NCBI RefSeq assembly: GCF_026210795.1
Contig: NC_089458.1
Location: forward strand, 1,054,001-1,118,000
Source of the DNA: Rhizophagus irregularis
Taxonomy: Eukaryota > Glomeromycota > Glomeromycetes > Glomerales > Glomeraceae
DNA length: 64,000 nucleotides
Direction: 5' to 3'
Shown: piece by piece, positions 10,681 through 22,803 of the stretch
Layout of the letters: each line of letters begins with the position of its first letter
Position numbering within the stretch: the first letter of the stretch is position 1
Translations under genes and position numbers: made by a program
Notes under the pieces: model-generated
What the model was told of the DNA's origin: nothing
The model's input: only the letters and a program-made list of their open reading frames with translations
Databases searched by the model: none

Positions 10681-13441
10681 TTATTCACTTAAATGATCGT
10701 AAATTCCATTAAGAATAACATAAGCTGCCCATGCTCCAGGATCAGGAACCTACAGATATTAATGAAGAAAATTTAAATTTTAAATTTTTTTCATAAAAAA
10801 ACTATCTTATTAAAAAAAGAAATTTTTACCTGAGCTTCTTTAATAATATTATTAGCAATATAAGTTGATCTTCCCAACTTAGGTTTCATTCCTTTTGTTG
10901 ATTCTGCACCAATTCTTGCAGCTTCTATTGCATCTTTAAATGCTATCATTGTATTATCATCATTAGTTGAGAATAATATATCTGTAAATGAGGTTATAAA
11001 TGGAATTATTACATCCATCATAGTACGATCTCCCTTTCTTGCTGGCGTATAGTTTTGAAGTGTACTTAATGCAGACTTAATATATATTTAAAAGTGATTA
11101 ATGTAGTGAATGACATATAAATTAATCAATAATTTTAAAAATAATTACCTTTAAACTTGCGCCAATACATTTACCATCTACTAAAATTTGATCTTTTTTA
11201 TTGTCATTGTCTTCTATCTTAGCTGCAACAAAATATCTTAAACTATTTGATATTGCACCTATAAATAAACTATCAATCCAAAAATTAATTATAATATATT
11301 GGTAATAATTATAATATTAATAATATATTTAATTAGGTTTATTGAATTACCAGTATAGAAAACCAATAGTCCCACCTCTTTCTAAGATATTGCTAATTTT
11401 CATTAAACCTCCCGAAAGATCATTAGTCATGATTTGTTTTTCTTCCAATGCTTTTAGAATATCTATATTATATAATGAAGGTTACTGATTGAAATATTAT
11501 ATTAATTAAACGATTTAAATAAAAAAAATGTTTTGGTAAAACCTGTTGCTCCATATTTCAAAGTCAACCCACAATCTCCATCTCCTACAATTGTATCATA
11601 TTTTGTTATTTCTGGTTCAGCTTGAATAAGAGCATTACAAGCTGCTTTAATCGTAGATTCAAATAACTGTGAATTTACTAATAATAATAATTAAATTAAT
11701 TAATTAATCAACTTAAATTAAATTATAACAAAGGAAAAGTTTAAAATTTACCATTGACAACAAAAAGGTCTTCTTCCTTTTCTTTGAAAGAAACTTTTTC
11801 ATCTAAACTAACATCCAAATTTGAAATATCAACTTTTGAATGATTAACCCAACCTGGAGTTTCAGCTTTTATATCCAATAAAGGAACTACATCCAAATTC
11901 TTTGGTAACTTTAAAATAGATAAAGAAACCCCAGGCATATTAAGTGATGTCATATAATGTCCAACATAAACCCTTCTTACATAGAAATTCTTTTTAACTA
12001 AAAAGAAATAAACAGAAATAAAAATCAGAGCATAAGTTAAAAAAAAAAAATTGTAAATCAAAATTAAACACCAAACCAACCTAGATAATTAAAAGCATCA
12101 TTTAGTACTACTCCAAGCTCAAGTGCAGAAATACCACCAAGATTATTAACTAATAAAGCAATCTTATCTTTTTCGGGGTTGATATCCAAAAAAGATCTAT
12201 CTTCATCATTGGTATTGATAATAGTATCTAACATCTTTTGCACAAGTTCACTAGATGGAGGAAGCGATATCTTTTGAAATCCGGGTTCACCATGAATACC
12301 CATTCCCAATTCGATCTCATCATCAGGTAAAAAAGAACTTTTAGTTGTTCCTGGAATTGTACATCGATCGAATGTAACACCAATGGTTCCAATATTTTCG
12401 GCAACAAGAAGTGCTGCATTCTTAACTTCTTTAAGGCTTGCCCTAAATAATACAAATTTTTCAATATAAAATAAAATGAAATATAAAGATATAAATAACA
12501 GTTCCTACCTTTTTGCGGCCATAGCACCTGCAATTTTATGTACAAAAATTGTACCAGCTAGGCCTCTTCTACCAACTAACCCGCTTTGTTGTCTCCCAAC
12601 TCCAACATCATCTCCAACAATTACAATTTCAACTTTTATTCCTTCGGCTTTTGCTTTTTCTGCTGCTAAGCCGAAATTTAAACAATCTCCAGTATAATTT
12701 TTTACAATTAATAGTGTACCATGAGGGGATTGCACACGACGAATTGCTGCTAAAATTTGCGAAGTTGATGGTGATGCGAAAATATTTCCTGATACTGCAG
12801 CTGATAAAAGATTAGGTCCTACAAAAGCAACCTAAAATAATATAACAGTGAGCAAAAATTTTAGCATTCAAAGGAATTAGTGTAAATTTTTTTTTTACAT
12901 GCGCTGGTTCATGACCGGCTCCACCTATGATAAGAAAAAATATTGATATAAATTAAATTTGTATCTATATTCCATAAATAATTGATTAGAAAACCTACCT
13001 CCAGAAATCAAAGTGACTTGCTTTTTTCTAATATCATCAATATCAGCCCTATAAACAACTTAATATTGAAAATGATTATTTTAATTTTTTTCTTCCTTCC
13101 TTTTTTTTTTACAATATTTATGATAACCCATTCTAAGAATTTATTTATGTATTTACTCTTTTCCTTTTCAATAAATCTCAGAGAAGGATAAGACAAACAA
13201 AGTCCTCGAAGTGATTCAATTACAATCTTAAATTACAAAAGATTTAAGTTAGGTTTATTCCACATTTTTTTTTTATTAGGTAATTGAATAATTAGTTATA
13301 AACTTATAATACTTTATTTGGATCATTGACGAAATGTTTAGGACGTCGGGAAGGTGATTCTTTTTAAAAAAAAATTACGTTGAGAATACTTTTTTTTTGT
13401 TCAACATTCATTCGTTCATGAATACCTTTATTTGACTCCAT
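10681..13441 (-). CDS. DAK: Dihydroxyacetone kinase (glycerone kinase)
   Basis: Thirteen exons on the minus strand (13441-13426, 13359-13313, 13226-13157, 13058-12999, 12924-12899, 12831-12509, 12442-12081, 11997-11752, 11677-11543, 11462-11351, 11269-11149, 11075-10830, 10749-10681) join without a frame break into 610 residues, the normal size for eukaryotic ATP-dependent Dak. The DhaK (substrate) domain shows [40 protein letters not shown] and GMGIHGEPG, which holds the His that binds dihydroxyacetone covalently. The C-terminal DhaL (ATP) domain shows VGDGDCG and [20 protein letters not shown] and ends [20 protein letters not shown]. It phosphorylates dihydroxyacetone to DHAP in cytosolic glycerol/C3 metabolism. 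One exon is only 26 nt and the first is 16 nt. The start ATG at 13441 is the only one that feeds the correct phase. Confidence 0.93.
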
Positions 13442-13877
13442 TTTAGAAAATTTGTCTCGAAAAATCCGAGATTTGTGAAACACTGCAAGATGAAATGCAA
13501 ATGCGATTACGCAATCTGACATTGTTGCAAAAGTATCGGACTTGACCCTTCTGGTGGCATCATCTTGAGCCCTTATTGTAAAATATATTATGCGGGTTAA
13601 GTCAGCACCGCGTGGTGGGTCAAGAACGACACATTTGCGACACTGTTCGCTGTAAGTGGAAATTGATGTTATCTTAGAAGATAAGGCAGCCGCTTGTGAT
13701 TAAAAAATTGATAAAGATGATTCCCTATCTCGGATTTCTTTTCACAAGTATAAATCGGATAAAAAATTTTCTGCGTCGGAATGTATGAAATTGGATAGTT
13801 TGGAGGACGATTGATTTACATGAAAAATATTTTAATTAACACCTTTTAGAAAAAAATTCCATTAAAAAAAGAATAAA
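13442..13877. promoter_or_regulatory. Divergent promoter region between DAK and F-box gene
   Basis: These 436 bases separate two divergently transcribed genes, so both promoters should lie here. The middle is less AT-rich and contains short palindromes such as CACCGCGTGGTG. No specific factor site can be named. Confidence 0.4.
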
Positions 13878-15590
13878 ATGGCAAAAAATCATTATTTACA
13901 ATTAATTGTTTTTAATAATTGTCTTAATCTAATTCTAGATTATTTAAAAGATAATAAAGAAGCACTCTTCTCATGCCTTTTGGTTAATCGATTATTTTGT
14001 CAACATGTTATTCCATATCTTTGGAGTTCACCTTTTGAACTTGAAACAAATCCAAATAAACATAAACTCATCCTTCGAACGTATATTTCTTGCCTTTGCG
14101 AAGAAGAAAAACAACAGTTAATTAATTTTCAAATTGAAAATGAAAGTTTATCAACTCCAAGAGATTATCCAAAATATCTTGAAATATTTAATAATCAACA
14201 TATTCAAGACGCGGTTGAAAAATTCACTTCAACTGAAGAAAAAGTTGAACGAACGGACATGAAAAATAAGAAACGTAAAATTAGAAAATTACTTTGTAAA
14301 ATTATTACAAATCTTCTTATTAATCGTACAAAGGGTTTTACCTGCGTGGAAATAATAAGCAGCTCTTCAGACCTTAACTCTATAGATATTGATTATACTA
14401 TTTTCCCTAGATTAAGCCAAGCTTTATCGAGGCTGCAGGTATTCGAATTTTCAGGTGTATTTTCTCAAGGGATATGTCAACTTTTCACAAATTTTGCACA
14501 ACATATAAATACGATTAAAAAATTATCAATTCTTCTTCAACCTCAAGATGAAACACTTGAAATTACTCAAGCAATAACGAAATTAATTAAATCACAAACA
14601 AAGCTCACTTCTTTTACAATAACACAATATTGGGATAATCACCCTTGTTCAAAAATTTATTCTGCAATCGATTCTCATTCGAATTATTTAAATCATTTAA
14701 GAATTGAGGGATTAGCAGATGTTGAACAATTATTGACCGTCTTGCAAAATTGTAATAATTTAGAAACTTTGCAATTATGGGAGTTTGGCGAGATTGATAA
14801 CGATTCCCTATTCAATTTAAAATATCCTGGATTTAGAATTGAAAGTATCAAAAATCTTTATTGTGATGGATATAGCCCAAGCCATTCGAATTTGACAACC
14901 GTCGGATTATTTCTGAGAATATGTGGTCGAAATCTTAGAATGCTTTGGTTAGGTCACGTAACAAAAGAATTACTTCAAGATATGAGAGAATACTTTCCAC
15001 ATTTAAATTATTTATCACTAAAAATTTATGAAGAACTTCTTCTTGATCTAACCAAATCTCTTCCTTCTATGCCATTAGAAAATTTAATATTATCTATAAT
15101 ACCAAATTTTCACAATTATAATTCATTTAACACTACTAATACCGCGTTAGGATTTACAACATCTTCAATAATGAAGTTGGTGAAATCTATACCAATAACT
15201 TTACGTTATTTTGGTTTAGATTTCAGAATGAACAAAAAAGACTTTAAATTTTTTTTTGAGAATTTAAGAGTTCCATTAAATCAACTAGCTATATTAGAAA
15301 ATTCGAATCATGATTATGTGTTAATGACTGTAATAGATTACGCAAAAAGAGTTGAAAGTTTAAAAGAATTTATATATGATCAAAGTTATGATCATACAAA
15401 TTTTAGCGAAGAAATGCTTGAAGAAGCAAGAACTGTTATCCCAAAAATAAGAGTTATTAAACGTGGAAAATCATCGATTTGCAGTAAGTTCAAGATAATG
15501 TATAGATCAAATGTTTAAACTCTTTACTAAAAATTTTATATTTAATTAACAGAAAAATATTTTGATATACAATATTACGAAGTGAGCTGA
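13878..15590 (+). CDS. F-box protein with LRR-like region
   Basis: The F-box lies at residues about 6-55: LQLIVFNNCLNLILDYLKDN, then KEALFSCLLVNRLFCQHVIPYLWSSPFE. Degenerate Leu-rich repeats extend to the C-terminus (LTSFTITQYWDNHPC, LETLQLWEFGEI, LRYFGLDFRMNK). The unspliced frame stops at 15518 (546 aa). However, a consensus donor (GTAAGT at 15484) and acceptor (AACAG ending 15552) would instead give a final exon 15553-15590 and end the protein ...CKKYFDIQYYEVS. The spliced version is favoured here because both sites are good and the phase fits. By family it is a substrate receptor of an SCF ubiquitin ligase. It diverges from the 6.4-kb and 34.9-kb copies, so these are family members rather than recent tandem duplicates. 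Confidence 0.8.
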
Positions 15591-15917
15591 GGAAATTAAA
15601 ATCTGAAAAATGTAAATGTATGCATGATAGTGGATTTTTTTTTTATTTTTTATGTGTAATCTCGAACATTAATTTGGGTTTGTCCTACTGTTTTTATAAA
15701 TATATAAACTTGATTTAATAAAAGCGTTCCGCAGTTTATTATAATTTATCGGTAAAATAGAATCAATCACCCTATTTTGTGGACCAATCACAATAGGCAA
15801 TAATGGCAGGATTGAGATGAGATTAGCGTTTATTAGTGTTATAAATTCAAAAAATTTCAAAAAAATTCTTATGCGCGCAAAGCGCGTATCATTAATAAAA
15901 TTCATATGCGCAACCTA

Positions 15918-16554
15918 CTCCCAGCCAAAAAGTTTCTAATTCTTTAATCAGTAAAATTTTAATAGGTTAACTAAAAATAAGGTTATATTCCAAATTTCAT
16001 AAAGATCGGATAAGTAGTTATCAAGAAATCGGCTATTAAAAAATCACCAATTTTGTATGTAATAGTTAGAACTGATGATTTTCACGGCTGCGCCGTGAAA
16101 TCATGATATTCCAGCTCCGTGATCATCTCTTGGTATCCGTACCATAAAGCCCTTTAATATACTTATTTTGACTAATAGTGATAAACTTTTTATTCCAATA
16201 TTGATAGATTTTTTACCCATCTTTTTAAATAAACATCACCCGTGAGAATACCAAGAAAAAAAACTAGGAACCGTGGGATAAAAAGTAATGATTTACATTA
16301 TCAAATATCAACTCATTTCTTGATAACTACTGATCCAATCTTTATGAAATTTGGAACATACCCTTATTTTAGTTAACCTATTATTTTATTGAAACCACTC
16401 TGGTTAAAGAGTTAGAAATTCACAGAAATGTCAATACAATGATTTTAGAAAATTCCAATACAAAGAAATTTTTTTAAAAAAATTATATAATTACTAATGA
16501 ATTTCTATTTAATATTATTAAAAATAGGGTGGTCTTAAACTTTTTGGCTGGAAG
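15918..16554. mobile_element. TA-flanked foldback MITE, Tc1/mariner type
   Basis: The left end after TA (15916-15917) reads CTCCCAGCCAAAAAGTTT. The right end before TA (16555-16556) reads AAACTTTTTGGCTGGAAG, the inverse. The two halves are imperfect inverses over most of their length (for example the TTTCATAAAGATCGGAT block near 15995 against ATCCAATCTTTATGAAAT near 16335), meeting near 16,200. No transposase frame is present. TA duplication and the CCAAAAAGT terminal motif fit the Tc1/mariner superfamily. Confidence 0.7.
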
Positions 16555-18095
16555 TATAATTTCATATGTGCTTTATATATTATATTAAAATAATGACAGA
16601 CGCTATTAAGAAAAATGCTACCTTGAAATACCCGACTGCATTTTAATTTTACTAATTCACATGGAATTCAGATTAGAATTATATTTGCTAATTAAATTTC
16701 TTAATGCTGGCTAGATTTCTTAATGCAGGCTAAAATTTTATGTAATATCAAAATAAAATTTTTACTTTTTTTAGTATTAAAATGATATAAATGCATGTTA
16801 ATAATACATAGTGTATTTATAAGTAAAAATCCAATCAAAATCTTTATATTATAAATTTATACAAGTTTATTTATCTTTTAAAGTAACTAATTATTAAAAC
16901 TTGTAATTTTTATATATCTAGTTCCTAATTTTGTAAGATTAAAATTTTACACAAAATTTCAGTTATAATTAATTTGAAATTAAGCTTAATTTTAATTATA
17001 TTTTTGTAAAATCAGATTAACTTTTAATATATTTTGTAAAAATACTTATTAACAGTTAATTATATATTTTTGTTAAAAAAAATTAAAAATAAAAACTGTA
17101 ACTATTTAATGGAAAATAATACATTTATATTAGTAAAATTGTAGAAAAAATGATAAATATAATATAATAATACTAATACTTTTCAAATTTTAAAAAGACA
17201 AAAACTAAATTTTAATAATACTTTTTAATATTTTAAAAAACAAAAAGTTATAGAAGGATTCTGGATATATTTAAAACAAGTTATAATTTGACTTCTAATA
17301 AAAAATATGTAAATTTAGTCAAATTTATTTAAAAATTTAAAAATCAGTTTTTAGTTTATTTTGGCCAATTTTTTTAAATTATAACTATTAATAATAAATT
17401 CTATTAAATAAAAAAATGTTTATTTAAATCTATTTACTAGATTTTAAAATAATTGATTAATTGCAAAAAACTAAAAAAGTAAAAGGTATTAATTTTAATA
17501 TAGAATTAAAATTAGACATAAATTATATATTAGATATTTATCTAAAATCCTGTTATAAATTATAAGTTTTTAAAATGAAATTATTTTTTAAACTTGTAAA
17601 AAAAAATAATTTGATTTTAATAAAATATAATATTTAAAAGTATTACATAATTTTTATCAAATAAAAGTTAATTTTATTTTTATATAATTTATAAATTTCA
17701 AATCTAATTCCTATATATAATAAAATATTTATATATAAAATTGATGCTTTAACTATTTTTCAAATGGTTGCATAATTATATAATTATAATTATATAAAAA
17801 ATATAATGTTGTGGTTACAAATTGCAGATTGTAATTAATAAGATCTAGTTACAATCACATTTTTAATAATAATAAAAAATACAGATTGAATAATATAAAA
17901 ATAATATAATTAAATAATAATGAAATTATACATTAATTTTATTATATTAATTTTAATATAAAAATACTGTAAAATAATATTATGCTTTAATATTAAAATT
18001 TAGGTAGTAAAGATCTTATAAAAAAAATTATCCATTTTATTTAAAATAATAAATTTATATTTAAATATAACTAATTATAATTAAATAATATGTTA

Positions 18096-18247
18096 TACAT
18101 GCTGCCCAAATTATTTTAGGATGTCATAATTCATTCGGTTTATATATAATTTACTATGTAAAGTGCCAAAATAATTTGGGATGCCATAATTGAATTTGGG
18201 ATTTTACTTATAATTACGGCAGTCCAAAATAATTTGGATGGCATGTA
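18096..18247. mobile_element. Palindromic MITE, family with the 48.2-kb copy
   Basis: About 152 bp starting TACATGCTGCCCAAATTATTTT and ending CCAAAATAATTTGGATGGCATGTA. It is a near-palindrome with a TA at each end. The same element lies in the opposite orientation at 48155-48326, sharing internal segments such as ATTTACTATGTAAAGTGCCA and the CCGAATGAATTATGGCAT region. It stands out from the surrounding AT-rich block by containing CCC and GGG words. Confidence 0.75.
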
Positions 18248-18702
18248 TATAATATGTTATATTATTTAGTTATAATTAACTTAGATTAAATTATTTAGTT
18301 ATAAAATAACTTAACTATAATTAAAAGGAGAATGTAATTATATGACTTTTAATTAACTATCATAATACAAAAAATTTTTTGTATTATTCAATACATTTAT
18401 GTCTAATAAAATATTTGTAAATTACTAAATATTAAAAAATATATATTATTTTCTTACTTTTTGGAATCTGAAAATTCACCAGATATAGTTTTTATTTAGA
18501 CTTAAATATTATATTTTGGAGAAAATATCAAAGGAAGTTTTAAAAAAATTGCGAATCGTTTGGTAAAAGTTTAAAATTTCTCTACTGGAAAACATAATAT
18601 TATTTTTTGTTAACAAAAAGTATTTTATCATTTATTAATTTAATATATTTGTATTTTATAGATATATTTTTACGTCTTTACAAAAATAATAATAAAATAA
18701 TT

Positions 18703-18944
18703 AAGGTTGCTTGTCTAAACCTCTTCAAAATCCTATGATTAGTTTCGTCAAAATTTTACTATAGATTTATTATAGTTTCGGCAGAGTTTCAGCAGTTTCG
18801 GCATTTATAATAAGTTTCGGCAGTTTCACCTTTCTCCAAAGTTTCGCCAGTTTTTTAATATAACTTTAATATAGTTTTGGCAGAATTTCGCTTTTCGGCA
18901 AACCGCCATCTTGCCTAAACCCCTAGGTTTCGGCAAGCAACCTT
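18703..18944. mobile_element. Inverted-repeat element with AAGGTTGCTTG termini
   Basis: Left end AAGGTTGCTTGTCTAAACC and right end GGTTTCGGCAAGCAACCTT are inverse copies, and the ends sit within TTAA on both sides. The interior carries repeated TTTCGGCAG words, unlike the surrounding AT-rich DNA. A related but truncated start (TTAAGGTTGCTAGGCAAAAT) occurs at 20826. The superfamily cannot be assigned. Confidence 0.6.
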
Positions 18945-19189
18945 AAAAATAATATAAAATTATTCAAACTAATTGTATTTTGTTTTTGGCCTTTATATTT
19001 TAAATTTTTGTACCATTGATAATCTTATTATAAAACATGTAATTATACACTTCTCTTAAATAATTTACTTATAATAATTATATAATTTGTATATAACTAA
19101 ATAACTTACTTACTAGATTATTAAATAAATAATAATTAAATAATTTTAAATTTAATAACTAAATATAAGTTATATAACTATATCGAATT

Positions 19190-20400
19190 ATCACAAATAT
19201 TATACTAATTATAATAGCTACTATATTAAAAATTATAGTACTTATATATATAGATCAAATTTAACTAAAAGTTAATTTTTAAGTATAAATCAATGATTTC
19301 GAATTTATAATTCTAGCCAAAATTTTCTTAATTCTGGCCAAAATCATAATTCTGGCTTAAATTTAATTAAAATTAAAAAATGTAAATCAAATATAAAATT
19401 ACATTTATATAATATAATACTTTACCTATTATTATTATTCAAAATATTTTTGAGGACTTAACCAACATTTTAATTAGTTTTAAAAGTTAAAAAATTAGTA
19501 AATAAATTCAAGTCATAAAAACCATCTATTTTTACTTATAAATACCATTAAAGATGAAATATCTTGCCATCTAGTGATTATAAAAAGATGAATAATAGCT
19601 TGATAGTAGCTTGATAAAATTATCTTATTAAAGTGATTCTAATGGTGATAACTGATGAGATCAAAATTTTATCATCAATAAATAATGAGTTAGTTTTCTA
19701 AAAAAGAATATGTAATTTTTCACTATCTAATGATGGTAAAAGGACAAATAATAGCTTATTAAATACAAAAATATGTTTATTTTGATAATATTAACTTATT
19801 ATTTATTGATATTAGAAATACGATTTTAGCAGCATTAGAACTGCCTTAATAAGATAATTCTAATAAGCTATTATTCATCTTCTTATCATTACTATATAAT
19901 AAAAAATTATATATTCTTCTTCATAACACTAACTCATCATTTATTGATGATAGAAATATGCTTTTATTACCATTAAAATTGCCTTAATAAGATGATTCTA
20001 ACAAGCTATTATTTATCTTTTTATAATCACTAGATAGTGAGATATTTTATTTTTAATGATATTTTAATAGTAAAAATAAATGGATTTTTACAACAAAATC
20101 CAACTTGAATTTACTTAATTTTTTAACTTTTTAAACTAATTAATAATAGTTAAAATGTTATTACATAAATGCATATTATATTTGACCTACATTTTTTAAT
20201 TTTATTCAAATTTAGGTCTGAATTATGATTTTGGCCAAAATTAAGAAACTTTGGCCAGAATTATGAATTCGAAAATTATTAATTTTACTAAAAAAATTAA
20301 TTTTAACCAATTTAATCTATATATATAAGTTCTAATACTCTATATTTAATAATTATATTACACCATAATTTTTAATATAACTATCATAATAAAAAAAATT
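19190..20400. repeat. Decayed palindrome of about 1.2 kb
   Basis: The left half (19240-19600; e.g. TTCTTAATTCTGGCCAAAAT and ATTAAAAAATGTAAATCAAA) matches the inverse of the right half (19990-20340; e.g. ATTTTGGCCAAAATTAAGAA), with many substitutions. Internal blocks such as AATAATAGCTT also pair. The symmetry axis is near 19,790. No coding frame is present. It is probably an old foldback transposon. Confidence 0.6.
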
Positions 20401-20981
20401 AGAGGTAATAATATACATAAAGATTAATATAATTTAATTTTATAATCTAATTATAACAATTTTTGCTGTTTATTTTTATTATATTTTTTTGCTTTTTTTC
20501 TATCTATTATATTGTTATTATGTAATTAAATAATTTAATTGTAAATATATATAATAATATAATCTAATTATTACTTTTTTTATTACAAATTATATACTTA
20601 TGATTGCTTTTGAATTCTGTAGTTATTGGATTATTAAATACTTTATTACTAAGAAGTTGACTATATATTGATGCTCTTTATTGTACTTTTTATTATAAAA
20701 AATATCATGTCAGATAATATAGTAATTTTGGGATTAATTTTAGCTAATACAGTAATACTATATTATAATTATTTTAGCTGATTTTAAAATACATAATTTA
20801 AGAAATCTATCTTGTTATCTTCTGATTAAGGTTGCTAGGCAAAATTAGGTAGTTTAGCAAACTGTTGAAATGTTGAAAGAGTTAAACTTGATGAAACTAT
20901 ATTAAAATATTAGTGAAACTTGATAAAAGATAAAACCTATAATAAATCATATTAAACATCGAAATAATAATAAAATATTAT

Positions 20982-21445
20982 GACAAATTATTAATTTTAG
21001 CTGAAATTAGGGTATTGCTAAGATCACTGGCCAACTGATGGGAGGACTGGGTCAAATAGGAGTTTTGGGATGTTGGTGTGTTTCTTTGCCATCAGTGCAT
21101 ATAATATTAACCCTTTTTTTTTACCCGCATTTTTTGTTTTAAAATCCTTTTTTTTCATTTATATCGTAGTAGGTCTTGCTAAATTTTTCTAGGACTGAGA
21201 CTAAGAGAAGGGCATCCCCTCTAAGAAAGGACAATTTTACATTGGACTTACTCTCATAGTTCCAAATTCACCTACAGCTGCACACGTAGGGGAATCTCTT
21301 GTAGAATGACAAGTGATTTATTAGTTACTTAAATTAGTTTAAATTTTATGTTATATTACTCGTATATGTATTGACATGAACTTTATTTTAATAAACTAAT
21401 AAATGTGCAGCAGCGTCAAAAAAAAAATAAAAATAAAAATAAAAA
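20982..21445 (+). mobile_element. Retroposed fragment with A-rich tail and probable 16-bp target duplication
   Basis: From about 21,000 to 21,420 the sequence is clearly less AT-rich than its surroundings and ends GCAGCAGCGTC followed by an A-rich tail. The 16-mer AATAATAAAATATTAT occurs at 20966-20981 and again at 21446-21461. The duplication is low-complexity and so weaker evidence than at 8654. No intact reading frame is present. The 3' end is consistent with a LINE tail. Confidence 0.55.
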
Positions 21446-22299
21446 AATAATAAAATATTATAAAAAAATTGGCAAAACTAAAGTTTAGACATTTAGCCAA
21501 ATTCAAAACTAATTTAAGCAGGCCATTTTAATTCTAGTAGTATTTTAAAACTATTGTAAAACTATTATAAAATTAATAGAAAATTTAGCTTGAATGTCAA
21601 ATTATTATATTTCAATTTTAGCCAAAAATTATAAAATAGTATTAGTCAAAATAATCAAATTTTGATAATTACAGAAATTAAATATATGATATATTTTATG
21701 TATATTATTAAAAGAATCATATAATAGTAATATTTACTAGAGTAAATTTTAGTAACAGATAATATTCTATATATATATTATTGGAAAAATTATATAATCA
21801 GAAGGTTCAATATTAAATAATATTCAGCAAAAAAATTTATACAATATTAAGTAGTTATATTTTATTATACTTTTAGTTTTGGGTACTTTTTAATTATTTT
21901 TTTATTACTTTTAAGTAAAAAGATATTTAACTTAGACATTACTATATTTATTAGTATTTAAATATATACCATTAAAGTATAGATTTCTGTTAATATTTTT
22001 ATTATTTTACATAATAATTTTGCAAAAATTTACATTTTCAGATATATATTCAGATATTTTTTTTTATAATTTGCTTATTTAAATTTAAAAAATCTTAATA
22101 ACAAGTTGTATTATTTTTCATTCAGATATATACTAATATTAAAATAAATAAATGCTATTATTTTTTAATAAATTATATTATATATCTACTTACCTTTGAT
22201 ATCATATTCAAATATACAGTATATTAGTAATAGAATTAGTAAATTTTGTAAATTTCAATATTTATCTAATATTTTTAAACTTATTTATTTTAAAGTATA

Positions 22300-22803
22300 A
22301 GACTAGTTTTCTCCCTATATGATTTAACTCAGGTAACATCACCTATGTAAAATTAAATTATGTAGATTAGTCAGGGTTAGGGTTAGGATTAGAAATTGAA
22401 TTAAAGGATTAGGATTAGGATTAGGATTATGGTTAGGGATTAGGATTAGAATAAGGTTTGAGTTCACTAGAATTATTAAATTTGATGATATCATTTTAAA
22501 AAATAAAATTTCCAGTTATAAAAGTTATAAATTTTAATTTTTAGCTACCCCTTAGTTTTGTGGGTGTGGTTTTTTGTATCGTGGATATGAATAAATTTTT
22601 AAATTTTCGACACTAAAAAAAAGCTAAGTCCTTAAATACTTAATGTTTTTGAACTCAGTATGCATGTGATCAGATGACACTTAAATGTCACTTGTTTCTT
22701 ATATGGTGAAGATCAATACAAACCACACCTATAAAACTTGTGTGCAATTTTTAGTACAGGTGATGTCATCTAGCTAGGTGACATCTTTCAGAAAGAAAGT
22801 TAG
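22300..22803. mobile_element. Inverted-repeat element enclosing a telomere-like tract
   Basis: The left end (about 22300-22346, with AGGTAACATCACCTATG) is an imperfect inverse of the right end (about 22756-22803, with CAGGTGATGTCATCTAGC). About 400 bp lies between, including a TTAGGG-like tract and AAACCACACC words. No transposase is visible. Confidence 0.45.
22373..22456 (+). repeat. Interstitial telomere-like repeat tract
   Basis: The tract begins GGGTTAGGGTTAGGATTAG and continues with several GGATTA units, then GGTTAGGGATTAGGATTAG. TTAGGG is the usual telomere repeat of most fungi. Here it is degenerate, about 80 bp long and internal. Confidence 0.75.

Noticed and set aside
12476-12815. 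Plus-strand open frames across the DAK gene
   Set aside because: They are antisense shadows of two well-supported dihydroxyacetone kinase exons.
15669-15905. A 78-codon minus-strand frame near the second F-box gene
   Set aside because: No recognisable domain. It overlaps repeat-like sequence at the margin of a MITE and includes a GCGCGCAAAGCGCG palindrome.
22373-22456. True chromosome end at the TTAGGG tract
   Set aside because: The tract is short, degenerate and followed by more than 40 kb of ordinary genome with genes on both sides.
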